Below, in pieces: positions 54,640 to 61,605 of a stretch of 63,375 bases of DNA. The notes beneath the pieces are model-generated. The model was given only the letters and a program-made list of their open reading frames with translations. It did not search any database and was not told the origin of the DNA. Every line of letters starts with the position of its first letter. Positions within the stretch are counted from its first letter, which is position 1. A program made the position numbers and the translations under genes. The stretch comes from Scytonema sp. UIC 10036 (GTDB lineage Bacteria > Cyanobacteriota > Cyanobacteriia > Cyanobacteriales > Nostocaceae), in the NCBI RefSeq assembly GCF_009725235.1, contig NZ_WJFC01000063.1:1-63375 (forward strand). Reading direction: 5' to 3'.

Positions 54640-54909
54640 ATGAAATATGAACTCTCAAGTAAAAACTTGCTTATAGCTTCTCCAGACAACACACCTGCTA
54701 CGAAGGATAAAGAACTCATACCTTTATCCTCGATCCTTTATCCTTCATACTCTATTGACTCCAATAATTGGGTAAAACTGGTAGAACTGCCTAGTCTCTA
54801 CAGTTGTGATGAAGCTTTGCTGTTGTGTCAAATTTCAGAAGATGAGTGGTCAGCGTGGATTCCAGACCACGGGGAAGCCGTCCTCAATAGCAAGCAATTT
54901 TGTTACTAG
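54640..54909 (+). CDS. Small conserved cyanobacterial protein with repeat-derived N-terminal half
   Basis: 89 aa, no function known. The C-terminal half (NWVKLVELPSLYSCDEALLL ... ISEDEWSAWIPDHGEAVLN) looks like a compact conserved domain that I associate with short cyanobacterial hypothetical proteins. The first 40 residues include KDKELIPLSSILYPSYS, encoded by CTTTATCCTCGATCCTTTATCC-type repeats that resemble intergenic tandem repeats. The native start may therefore be further downstream, or the repeat may have been absorbed into the gene. No membrane segment or signal. No strong ribosome site at the ATG. Confidence 0.65.
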   Translation: MKYELSSKNLLIASPDNTPATKDKELIPLSSILYPSYSIDSNNWVKLVELPSLYSCDEALLLCQISEDEWSAWIPDHGEAVLNSKQFCY

Positions 54910-54948
54910 TAGTCCACCACATTAATTCTGATGGGTAGATCCCCCACT

Positions 54949-55049
54949 CTCGTTCCCAGCCTCAGGCTGGGAACGCAGACAGCGAGGCTCCGCCTCGCAC
55001 TCTATGGTAGAGTACAGGAGGCGGAGCCTCCCGTGAGGCATTCTGTGCC
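54949..55049. repeat. Dispersed CGTTCCCAGC / GGCGGAGCCTC element
   Basis: Relative of 24391-24486: a TTCCCAGCCTCAGGCTGGGAA hairpin, GCGAGGCTCCGCCTCGC palindrome, and GGCGGAGCCTCCCGTGAGGC. It is about 100 bp and non-coding. Heptamer repeats follow up to 55180. Confidence 0.7.
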
Positions 55050-55175
55050 AGAGACTGGGAAAGAGGTGACAGACCGTCATAAATTAATGTGGTAAACCAA
55101 TAGCTGTAAAAGGCGCAGAGCCTTGCGCCCCTACTAACCACCAACCACCAACAACTAACAACTAACCACCAACCC

Positions 55176-55844
55176 CTAACTAACGACCAACCTCTCCTTT
55201 GATACCAGTGTCATGGGGTCAGCTTCTTGCAGTTCACCATGCTTGAGAGTCCAACAATGGTCTGCGATCGCTAACAAATCACCCGCATCATGTGTGACAA
55301 TCAGTAGAGTCCAATCCTTTTTCAACTTTGCCAGCAAACTAACCAATTGTCGCCGCATTGACCAATCCAATCCTGCGGTTGGTTCATCAAGCAGTAGTAA
55401 ATGGGGCTGACGAATCAACTGTACAGCGAGAGCCAAACGCCTTTGCTGACCTCCACTTAAAGCATGAGGCGGTGTACTTAAAGATAAATGCTCCAATCCG
55501 ACTTCACTCAGTGCTTGCTTAACTCGCTCTGTTCCTAACTCTGGATGTCCCAAGCGCAATTCCTCTAAAATAGTACCGCCACAAAAATGTCGTTCGGGAA
55601 ACTGAAAAACTAAACCAGCCAATTGTTGCATCTGTTCCGCAAGCAGTTCTTGTTCTCGCCAAAAGATAGATCCTGAGGTCGGTTCGGCTAATCCAGACAG
55701 AATTTCAAGTAAAGTAGTTTTACCAGAACCGCTCGGTCCAATGATAAGACCAAGTTGTTGGGGTGCTAATTCTAGATTAATTGATTTGAGGATTGCAGTT
55801 GGGCAGGCAGTCGGATGATAAATTATACTTCTGAGATAGAGCAT
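55176..55844 (-). CDS. ECF/CbiO-like ABC transporter ATP-binding protein
   Basis: Stand-alone ABC ATPase resembling energy-coupling-factor (CbiO-type) ATPases that power uptake of metals or vitamins. Walker A IIGPSGSGKTTLLEILSG (about 34-51), Q-loop GLVFQFPERHFCGGTI with the FPE motif typical of ECF ATPases (about 77-92), signature LSGGQQRRLALAVQLI (about 128-143), Walker B LLLLDEPTAGLDW, H-loop LIVTHDAGDLL. Length 222 aa is on the short side. No membrane partner gene is adjacent. The last residues (ERLVVS and stop) are encoded by GTTGGTCGTTAG-type heptamer sequence, so the C-terminus is repeat-derived. The transported substrate cannot be told. Confidence 0.87.
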   Translation of the reverse strand: MLYLRSIIYHPTACPTAILKSINLELAPQQLGLIIGPSGSGKTTLLEILSGLAEPTSGSIFWREQELLAEQMQQLAGLVFQFPERHFCGGTILEELRLGHPELGTERVKQALSEVGLEHLSLSTPPHALSGGQQRRLALAVQLIRQPHLLLLDEPTAGLDWSMRRQLVSLLAKLKKDWTLLIVTHDAGDLLAIADHCWTLKHGELQEADPMTLVSKERLVVS

Positions 55845-56222
55845 TTGTTAAGAGTAATAAAGAGTCAGCAACTTACTTATTAATTACACGGCAACGAACA
55901 CTAGTTCCCTGGAAAATTTATAGCGCATTATCTGCCTCGCTAACTGTGACTTCTAGCAGCAAAAGCTATCTTGCTTCCTGATTGAAGTTACAAGTCTCTC
56001 CCTGAGAGAGTTGCGCCGACCGTTGTTTTCGCGCTTTTATTTCCATTTTGGCAAATTCTTGTTGAAAAAATAGTTACAGCAATTATGGGAACTCGAAAAA
56101 ATTACCCAAGTCAACCTTTACAGAAACTTTTGACAAAAACAGACACGGATTAGAACAAGTTCTCTTTGGAATTATAAGTAATATAGACAACATTTACAAC
56201 AGTAATTTTCCTGAGGTTACCC
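55845..56222. other. Divergent intergenic region, no feature seen
   Basis: 378 bp without a gene or recognisable repeat. A GAGG about 6 bp before the ATG at 56223 is the only feature I can point to. Confidence 0.4.
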
Positions 56223-57161
56223 ATGACTGAACAATTGCCCATGCTGCCAAAAATTGTAACGGCTAGACTTTCTACCCTAGCTAAAGTCGCTTTTGCCGCA
56301 ACTCTAATATTGAGTATCTGTGTCAATTCCTCTCTAGCCGCAGATCCGTTTCGAGCTAAAGAACCTCGCAAGATTGGTGACAAAACTGAAGCAGCTTTCA
56401 AAGCAATTTTCGAGCAGGGGAATTATCAAGCAGCCGAGAATCAAGTGCAAGAAGCACTCACCAAAGAGTCCGATGAACCTTTAGCGTATGCTATAAAAGC
56501 ATCCTTAGCATATACGAATCAAGATTGGAATACACTAGAGACATATAGCAAAAAAACCTTAGAAACATCACAAAAACTTGTTTCTAGCGACCCGCTACGT
56601 GGCAATTTATATAGTGCTGTCGGACATTTTTTAGAAGGGGCTGTGATTCTGCAGCGTGAAGGGACACTCAGTGGTGCGCCCAAAGCCCTAAGCCGATTGC
56701 GAGAAGTATATAAGTTTTTAGATCAAGCTGAAGCTATTTCTGCAACCGATCCTGAATTGAATTTGGTTAAAGGCTACATGGATTTAATGCTAGCGGTTAA
56801 TTTGCCTTTTTCCAATCCAGAACAAGCGATCGAAAAATTTGAAAAAAATGCTGCCCCTCAGTATTTAGTCGATCGCGGAATTGCTCTTGCTTATCGGGAT
56901 ATGAAACAGTACTCGCAAGCCTTAGATTATACTAATCGTGCTCTAAAAGTGACCTCAGAAAATCCCGAATTGTATTATCTTAAAGCTCAAATTCTTAGAG
57001 AACAAGGCAAGAAAGATAAAAATACAAAACTGATTCAGGAAGCTGTTGATAACTTTGACAAAGCCTTGAGTAAAAAAGAGTTTCTTCCTGCAAGCGTGGT
57101 TAAGCAAATTGAACGCGAACGAGGTAAAGCTGCAAAAGAACTAACTTCAGCCAGTAGATAG
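56223..57161 (+). CDS. Secreted TPR-repeat protein (Sll0314/Alr1548-like)
   Basis: 312 aa with an N-terminal signal peptide (hydrophobic VAFAATLILSICVNSSLA at about residues 22-39, cut likely before ADPF). The rest is helical with TPR-like units (GNYQAAENQVQEALTKESDE; YSQALDYTNRALKVTSENPE; AVDNFDKALSKK), suggesting a periplasmic scaffold. The resemblance to the conserved cyanobacterial Sll0314 family is from memory. GAGG precedes the ATG by 6 bp; a second in-frame ATG follows at codon 7. The gene is alone. Downstream are nested repeats. Confidence 0.85.
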   Translation: MTEQLPMLPKIVTARLSTLAKVAFAATLILSICVNSSLAADPFRAKEPRKIGDKTEAAFKAIFEQGNYQAAENQVQEALTKESDEPLAYAIKASLAYTNQDWNTLETYSKKTLETSQKLVSSDPLRGNLYSAVGHFLEGAVILQREGTLSGAPKALSRLREVYKFLDQAEAISATDPELNLVKGYMDLMLAVNLPFSNPEQAIEKFEKNAAPQYLVDRGIALAYRDMKQYSQALDYTNRALKVTSENPELYYLKAQILREQGKKDKNTKLIQEAVDNFDKALSKKEFLPASVVKQIERERGKAAKELTSASR

Positions 57162-57171
57162 ATCTGACCCC

Positions 57172-57380
57172 AATACTGCAAGGGCTGAGAGAAATTGTAG
57201 GTTGGGTTGAGCACAAGCGTTACCCAACAAATGCCGATAAATGTTGGGTTTCGTTCCTCAAACGCCAGTCCCCTACGCCGGTAAACCCGGCTATGGCGCA
57301 TTCGCGCCACGCACACGGTTCAGGGCTGGCTCCCCAACCTACGTAATTGCGTGTTTTTATGCAAAACCTACGCAGTATTG
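57172..57380. repeat. Nested palindromic repeats
   Basis: A GTAGGTTGGGTTGAG...GTTACCCAACAAATG part precedes TGTTGGGTTTCGTTCCTCA. The expected ACCCAACCTAC partner appears only at 57333-57343, after about 72 bp of a second element (CCCTACGCCGGTAAACCCGG ... GGTTCAGGGCTGGC) inserted inside the palindrome. Confidence 0.7.
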
Positions 57381-57390
57381 GATCTGACCC

Positions 57391-57450
57391 CACCTCGATC
57401 CGGTGGCTCCGCCTGGGAATGCCTAAGTGGAGGCTCCGCCTCTCGTCATA
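57391..57450. repeat. Short GGCTCCGCCT repeat element
   Basis: CGGTGGCTCCGCCTGGGAAT followed by GGAGGCTCCGCCTCTCGTC, related to 24391-24486 and 54949-55049. Confidence 0.55.
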
Positions 57451-57504
57451 TTATCAAATAGCCCTAAATTATTGTAGTAAATCGGAGTGAATCGTAGTAA
57501 AACT

Positions 57505-57609
57505 CTATTCGTAGCCATCAGACTGATGAATAGGTTTAATGTACTGTAGACCAATTTCAATCCGATGACTGTTAATTACCACTTCTACCAAGGGTGTGCT
57601 GCTAACAGT
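57505..57609 (-). pseudogene. Unidentified gene-tail fragment (34 codons)
   Basis: The minus strand reads a coding-like peptide with PLVEVVINSHRIEIGLQYIK and then PIHQSDGYE and a stop. An in-frame TAA lies just upstream and there is no start. I do not recognise it. It could be a decayed gene end or a chance frame. Confidence 0.35.
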
Positions 57610-57793
57610 TTAATCAACAGTGCTCCGGGCTGAAATACGATAAAAGCATTATACGAATTTTCCAAAAATAGAGTATCTTGATAAAGACGACTTTTATCGC
57701 ACGGGTTTTAAAATTAAAACAGTTTAGAATCCTCCTTCTTCAGATGGGGGAGAGGTTAAAATTAGGTATAAATCTCTTGAAAACAAAACAGCA

Positions 57794-58246
57794 ATGGAAA
57801 TACAGTTTCGCGAAGTAGACACTTTTAATGTCTGGATTTGGCTAAAATTTACTACAATCCCATCTAGGCAAGAAAGACAGTATATAGAAGAAGTTTTTGA
57901 CTCCTGGTTTTACTTAGGCAAGCTGGGGGCGTTTAATGCCGAAAATCTCCAAGTACAAGAAACTGGGTTAGATCTCAGTTATATTAATTATGACTCAGAA
58001 GGTTATGACAAAAGCATGCTAGCACTGATGCATAACATGGGTGAGGTGGAATATGAGGGAACCTGGGCGCGTTGCTGGTTTGATTTGGGAACGGCAGATG
58101 CGATCGCTCTTGATATTCTCATAAATGCTATCAAGCAACTTAGTGCCGAATACGTCACCATTGAGCAATTGTATATTGGCGGAGAAAATGAAGACTGGCC
58201 CGTTGAAAATAGTGATAATCTTAACTCGTTTGTTTACGATAATTAG
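57794..58246 (+). CDS. DUF3531 protein
   Basis: 150 aa, matching DUF3531, a family of cyanobacteria and plastid-bearing eukaryotes with no established function. Family-like features: start MEIQFREVDTFNVWIWLKF, EEVFDSWFYLGKLGAFNAEN (about 35-54), and a C-terminal YVTIEQLYIGGENEDWP. No signal or membrane segment; probably cytosolic. Only 2 bp separate its stop from the next gene (NUDIX), so they are likely co-transcribed and translationally coupled. Confidence 0.88.
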   Translation: MEIQFREVDTFNVWIWLKFTTIPSRQERQYIEEVFDSWFYLGKLGAFNAENLQVQETGLDLSYINYDSEGYDKSMLALMHNMGEVEYEGTWARCWFDLGTADAIALDILINAIKQLSAEYVTIEQLYIGGENEDWPVENSDNLNSFVYDN

Positions 58247-58248
58247 CG

Positions 58249-58683
58249 ATGGCAATACATAAACCAGGGGAAATTCGTGTCTTAGCTTTGGCGCTAATTC
58301 AAGATGGAGAACGCATCTTCATGTCTCAAGGTTATGACCAAAAGAAGCAGCAAACTTTTTATCGTGCCATGGGCGGTGGTGTTGATTTTGGCGAAACAAG
58401 TTTGGTAGCTCTCCAAAGGGAATTTCAAGAAGAAATTCAAGCGGAATTAACAAATATTCAATACTTGGGTTGTTTGGAAAACATCTTTACTTATAACGAG
58501 CAGCACGGTCACGAAATCATTCAACTTTACAAATGTGACTTTGTTGACCCCAAGTTCTACCAGCTTGAGCAGCTAGAATTTAATGAAGGCGATCGTCAGA
58601 AGACTGCCTTATGGGTAGAGATTAACCGTTTTAAGTCAGGAGAATTACAATTAGTACCACAGCAATTCATAGATTATTTGTAA
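58249..58683 (+). CDS. NUDIX hydrolase
   Basis: 144 aa pyrophosphohydrolase. The Nudix box GX5EX7REUXEEXGU is nearly complete: G43, E49, R57, E58, E61 and E62 (GGVDFGETSLVALQREFQEE), with the usual glycine after the acidic pair replaced by Gln. The box's acidic residues bind Mg2+ or Mn2+. The substrate (nucleotide sugar, dNTP, or other) cannot be told. The ATG is 2 bp after the DUF3531 gene, implying translational coupling. Confidence 0.92.
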   Translation: MAIHKPGEIRVLALALIQDGERIFMSQGYDQKKQQTFYRAMGGGVDFGETSLVALQREFQEEIQAELTNIQYLGCLENIFTYNEQHGHEIIQLYKCDFVDPKFYQLEQLEFNEGDRQKTALWVEINRFKSGELQLVPQQFIDYL

Positions 58684-58716
58684 ACAGGCAGGGGTAAGGT
58701 AAAAAAATACAAATGT

Positions 58717-58792
58717 GTAGGTTGGGTTGAGGAACGAAACCCAACATCTACAGACATTTGTTGGGTTTCTCCACGGGTTTACCCAATTTTAA
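58717..58792. repeat. GTTGGGTT palindromic repeat element
   Basis: GTAGGTTGGGTTGAGGAACG-AAACCCAAC followed by TTGTTGGGTTTC and GGGTTTACCCA. Inverse orientation of the 41499-41747 family. Confidence 0.7.
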
Positions 58793-58887
58793 AAAATTCT
58801 CAGCCCTACAGTATTGCCTTCACTCTTTGTTACTAGTATTTTAAAACAAGAAAGATAACTTATATCATGTCAGGTTAAACAATTATG

Positions 58888-58970
58888 ATTTACCTCACGC
58901 AAAGGCGCTAAGACGCAAAGAGGACTGCCGAGGTTTTATGATAACTAATTTGCCGAACATAATATTACTG
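58888..58970 (-). repeat. Dispersed CTTTGCGTC repeat, inverted relative of 41591-41670
   Basis: CCTCACGCAAAGGCGCTAAG followed by ACGCAAAGAGG, then GAACATAATATTA. Its reverse complement resembles 41591-41670 (TAATATAATGTCC ... TTAGCGCCTTTGCGTCTTTG). Confidence 0.6.
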
Positions 58971-59014
58971 AAATTCTCAATAAGCTAACTAAATAAACTA
59001 TACGAGAATTTATG

Positions 59015-59091
59015 GTGTCCAGATCCCCGATCTCTTTGAGAAGTCAGGGAGCGAGGGATCTAATTTTTCATGAATGATTTAGAATTGCTAT
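59015..59091 (-). repeat. Dispersed repeat, inverted copy of 25341-25412
   Basis: Reverse complement reads ...CTCCCTGACTTCTCAAAGAG...CTGGACAC, matching the copy near 25341 with a small insertion. It overlaps the start of the following coding remnant. Confidence 0.7.
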
Positions 59092-59169
59092 GGCGGCTTT
59101 GATAAGTCAGTCATCACAGGCGCTCCATATTTTATGGAAATTATCAAAGAAATCAGAGAAGAACGCTAG
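59083..59169 (+). pseudogene. C-terminal remnant of an unidentified gene
   Basis: The frame reads YGGFDKSVITGAPYFMEIIK-EIREER and a stop at 59167-59169. It has protein-like composition but no start, because a dispersed repeat adjoins it immediately upstream. A strong terminator-like hairpin follows 10 bp later, as expected at a real gene end. I do not recognise the family. Confidence 0.5.
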
Positions 59170-59178
59170 GATAACAGC

Positions 59179-59234
59179 AACACAAGAACTAAACCTTGGA
59201 TCGAAAATTCAAGCCTAGGTTTAGTTCTTGTGTT
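59179..59234 (+). terminator. Strong hairpin, 17-bp perfect arms
   Basis: AACACAAGAACTAAACC and GGTTTAGTTCTTGTGTT pair perfectly, with four more pairs after one mismatch, leaving about a 14-nt loop. No long T run follows, so if a terminator it is not a classic one; it may serve as the end signal of the decayed gene upstream. Confidence 0.65.
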
Positions 59235-59280
59235 TGCGCCCTAATGCCATTTGCCAGCTTATAGCCTTTCTCAGTCTCAT

Positions 59281-59345
59281 GAGGTACACCCCCCTTTCAT
59301 CCCCCCTTTGTAAGGGGGGACAGAGGGGGGTAATTTTTGTACCTC
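59281..59345. repeat. CCCCCCTTTG / AAGGGGGG palindromic element
   Basis: GAGGTACACCCCCCTTTCAT...CCCCCCTTTG-TAAGGGGGGACAGAGGGGGG...TGTACCTC. The outer 8-bp arms GAGGTACA/TGTACCTC and inner C/G arms are complementary. Confidence 0.65.
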
Positions 59346-59621
59346 ACCAGGTTGAAATTTGCTGTAAACATTTCTTCTTTGTTTTCGTCTGCCCTACAAA
59401 TTGATATATCAATTGCAGGTGACTACCTGAATCATCCTCACACCTGATACAGTTTCCTTGCCTGACAATGGAACATAACTACACAACTTTTCCACTCCGA
59501 AAGATTTATATCTCTCATGTGTTTCAAAATAAACAATTGTATCTTTATGGTGAATCGTACTTTAGATGTAAATAAACTCAAAAATTCTCAAACTTAAGAC
59601 ATAATTAAATTTATACATAAG

Positions 59622-59663
59622 GTTAGTAGTTAGTAGTTAGTGGTTAGTGGTTGGTAGTTAGTG
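59622..59663. repeat. Heptamer repeats upstream of the PGM1-like gene
   Basis: About six units of GTTAGTAGTTAGTGG type, ending about 50 bp before the GTG start used here. Confidence 0.75.
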
Positions 59664-59716
59664 GAACTTTCCTATCTGTGTCACGATCGCTACTCTTCAT
59701 TTCGAGTGAGATATGA

Positions 59717-61453
59717 GTGTTAAATCTTACTTCTTTAGATAGTATAAATCATGAGAGGAAAAAGCGTAAGAATGAAGAAGTGTACACAGTCTTCGCATCT
59801 ATTGGTTCTGTAGGATATACCAGAATTAGCAATGCTTGGATGGAACCAAGTAAAATTACTACTATGCAAACACTCAATCGTATTTCTTCGTATTTAGAAC
59901 AACCCGATCGATTTCGAGATCTTCAACAAACTTTACGCGATCGCTGGCAAACAGTAGAGTTATTTGATAGCAGTGATGCCGATATTTTGATCGTTCCTTC
60001 TATTAGTATCGATCAACGAGAATTGAGAAAAATTGACGGTTGCGAGCATTACGAAGAAAGATTATTATTTTCATTAATCCGTTTGCAGAATCCACGCACT
60101 CGCTTAATCTACGTTACGTCCCTACCGCTACACCCCAGTGTAATTGACTATTATTTACAATTATTACCTGGAATTCCCTTTTCTCATGCTCGCAATCGCC
60201 TGCTATTACTTTCTACTTACGATGCGTCTGTCAAACCTTTAACTCAAAAAATACTAGATCGCCCCCGCCTCATAGAAAGAATACGTCAAGCTTTAAGGCA
60301 TGATAAAGCATTTATGGTATGCTACAACGCGACAGAAATAGAAGCAGAACTGTCTCTAAAATTGGGTGTACCACTTTACGCTGCAGCACCAGATTTGCAA
60401 ATTTGGGGAACAAAAAGTGGCAGTCGGCAAATTTTTGCCGAATGTGAAATTCCCCATCCTGATGGAAGCCAGAGAGTTTGGACTTCCACAGATTTAGCAG
60501 AAGCTGCTGCCGATTTGTGGGAACGCCAACCGACATTAAAACGGATGGTTGTTAAGTTAAATGAAGGATTTTCAGGGGAAGGAAATGCCCTTCTAGATTT
60601 AAGACCAATTCAACATTTAGCGCCCCCCAATGCAAACTATGCTCAACGGGTAGAAGCTTTGGGAAAAAGCTTTAATACCATGCGCTTTCAAGCGAAAAAT
60701 GAAACCTGGGAGAATTTTTCTGGAAGAATTCCCGAATTAGGAGCCATAGTAGAAGCTTTTGTGGAAGGAGAAATCAAGCGTTCTCCCAGCGTCCAGGGGC
60801 GCATTACTCCTAATGGAGATGTAGAAATTCTTTCAACCCACGACCAAATTTTAGGAGGTTCGGACGGGCAAATATACTTAGGCTGTCGGTTTCCTGCGGA
60901 TGAAGCTTATAGACTGCAATTGCAGCAAATAGGGTTGAAAATTGGTAGAAGATTGGCAGAAAAAGGAGCCTTGGAAAGATTTGGGGTAGATTTTATTGTT
61001 GTTGACCGAGGTGATGGACAATGGGATATGCAAGCCATCGAAATTAACCTGCGGAAAGGCGGTACAACCCATCCACTTATGACCCTAAAATTGCTAACTA
61101 ACGGACGGTACGATCTTTCAACTGGTTTATTTTACAGTCAGCAAGGGCGTCCCAAATACTACGTTGCAACAGACAACCTACAGAAAGATCGCTATCAGGG
61201 TCTAATGCCAAACGATCTAATGGATATTGTCGCCCATCACAGATTGCATTTTGATACAGGAACTGAAACAGGAACGGTTTTTCATTTGATGGGATGTCTT
61301 TCGCAGTTCGGGAAATTAGGGTTAACCAGTATTGGGGATTCACCGCAACAGGCGGAAGAAATTTATAACAAAGTCGCCAAAGTCTTAGACGAAGAAAGTG
61401 GGCGTCAGAAGTGGGACAGTTTTATGAATTTACCAGAGATAGCTTTTTGGTAA
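59717..61453 (+). CDS. ATP-grasp peptide ligase PGM1-related protein
   Basis: 578 aa if the GTG at 59717 is used; conserved-looking sequence begins near an ATG at 59864 (MQTLNRISSYLEQPDRFRDL), which may be the true start (529 aa). The C-terminal half has ATP-grasp features: KRMVVKLNEGFSGEGNALLD (about 275-294) and the metal-site segment WDMQAIEINLRKGGTTHP (about 437-454). PGM1 proteins form peptide bonds in peptidyl nucleoside antibiotics such as pheganomycin; the substrate of the cyanobacterial members is unknown to me. The gene stands alone between two heptamer repeat blocks, not in a recognisable biosynthetic cluster. Confidence 0.83.
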   Translation: MLNLTSLDSINHERKKRKNEEVYTVFASIGSVGYTRISNAWMEPSKITTMQTLNRISSYLEQPDRFRDLQQTLRDRWQTVELFDSSDADILIVPSISIDQRELRKIDGCEHYEERLLFSLIRLQNPRTRLIYVTSLPLHPSVIDYYLQLLPGIPFSHARNRLLLLSTYDASVKPLTQKILDRPRLIERIRQALRHDKAFMVCYNATEIEAELSLKLGVPLYAAAPDLQIWGTKSGSRQIFAECEIPHPDGSQRVWTSTDLAEAAADLWERQPTLKRMVVKLNEGFSGEGNALLDLRPIQHLAPPNANYAQRVEALGKSFNTMRFQAKNETWENFSGRIPELGAIVEAFVEGEIKRSPSVQGRITPNGDVEILSTHDQILGGSDGQIYLGCRFPADEAYRLQLQQIGLKIGRRLAEKGALERFGVDFIVVDRGDGQWDMQAIEINLRKGGTTHPLMTLKLLTNGRYDLSTGLFYSQQGRPKYYVATDNLQKDRYQGLMPNDLMDIVAHHRLHFDTGTETGTVFHLMGCLSQFGKLGLTSIGDSPQQAEEIYNKVAKVLDEESGRQKWDSFMNLPEIAFW

Positions 61454-61455
61454 GA

Positions 61456-61559
61456 GTTAGTTGTTAGTTGTTAGTTGTTAGTTGTTAGTTGTTAGTTGGA
61501 AAAATAACTACCAACCACCAACCACTAACCACTAACCACCAACCACTAACCACCAACCA
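61456..61559. repeat. Heptamer repeats forming a large hairpin
   Basis: GTTAGTT units (about six) are followed by an AAAAATAACTA spacer and AACCACTAACCACCA-type units in the opposite sense. The block starts about 3 bp after the stop codon of the ligase gene. Confidence 0.8.
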
Positions 61560-61605
61560 AGCGCCAATTGTGTACAATCGTGTCAGGCTGTGTCTTTGAG
61601 CGCTT

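Larger units (their letters stand above)
58684..59716. other. Gene-free stretch with several repeats and a decayed gene tail
   Basis: No intact gene in about 1 kb. It contains a GTTGGGTT element (58717-58792), an inverted CTTTGCGTC repeat (58888-58970), a dispersed repeat (59015-59091) joined to a coding remnant (59083-59169), a strong hairpin (59179-59234), a C/G-rich palindrome (59281-59345) and heptamer repeats (59622-59663). Confidence 0.6.
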
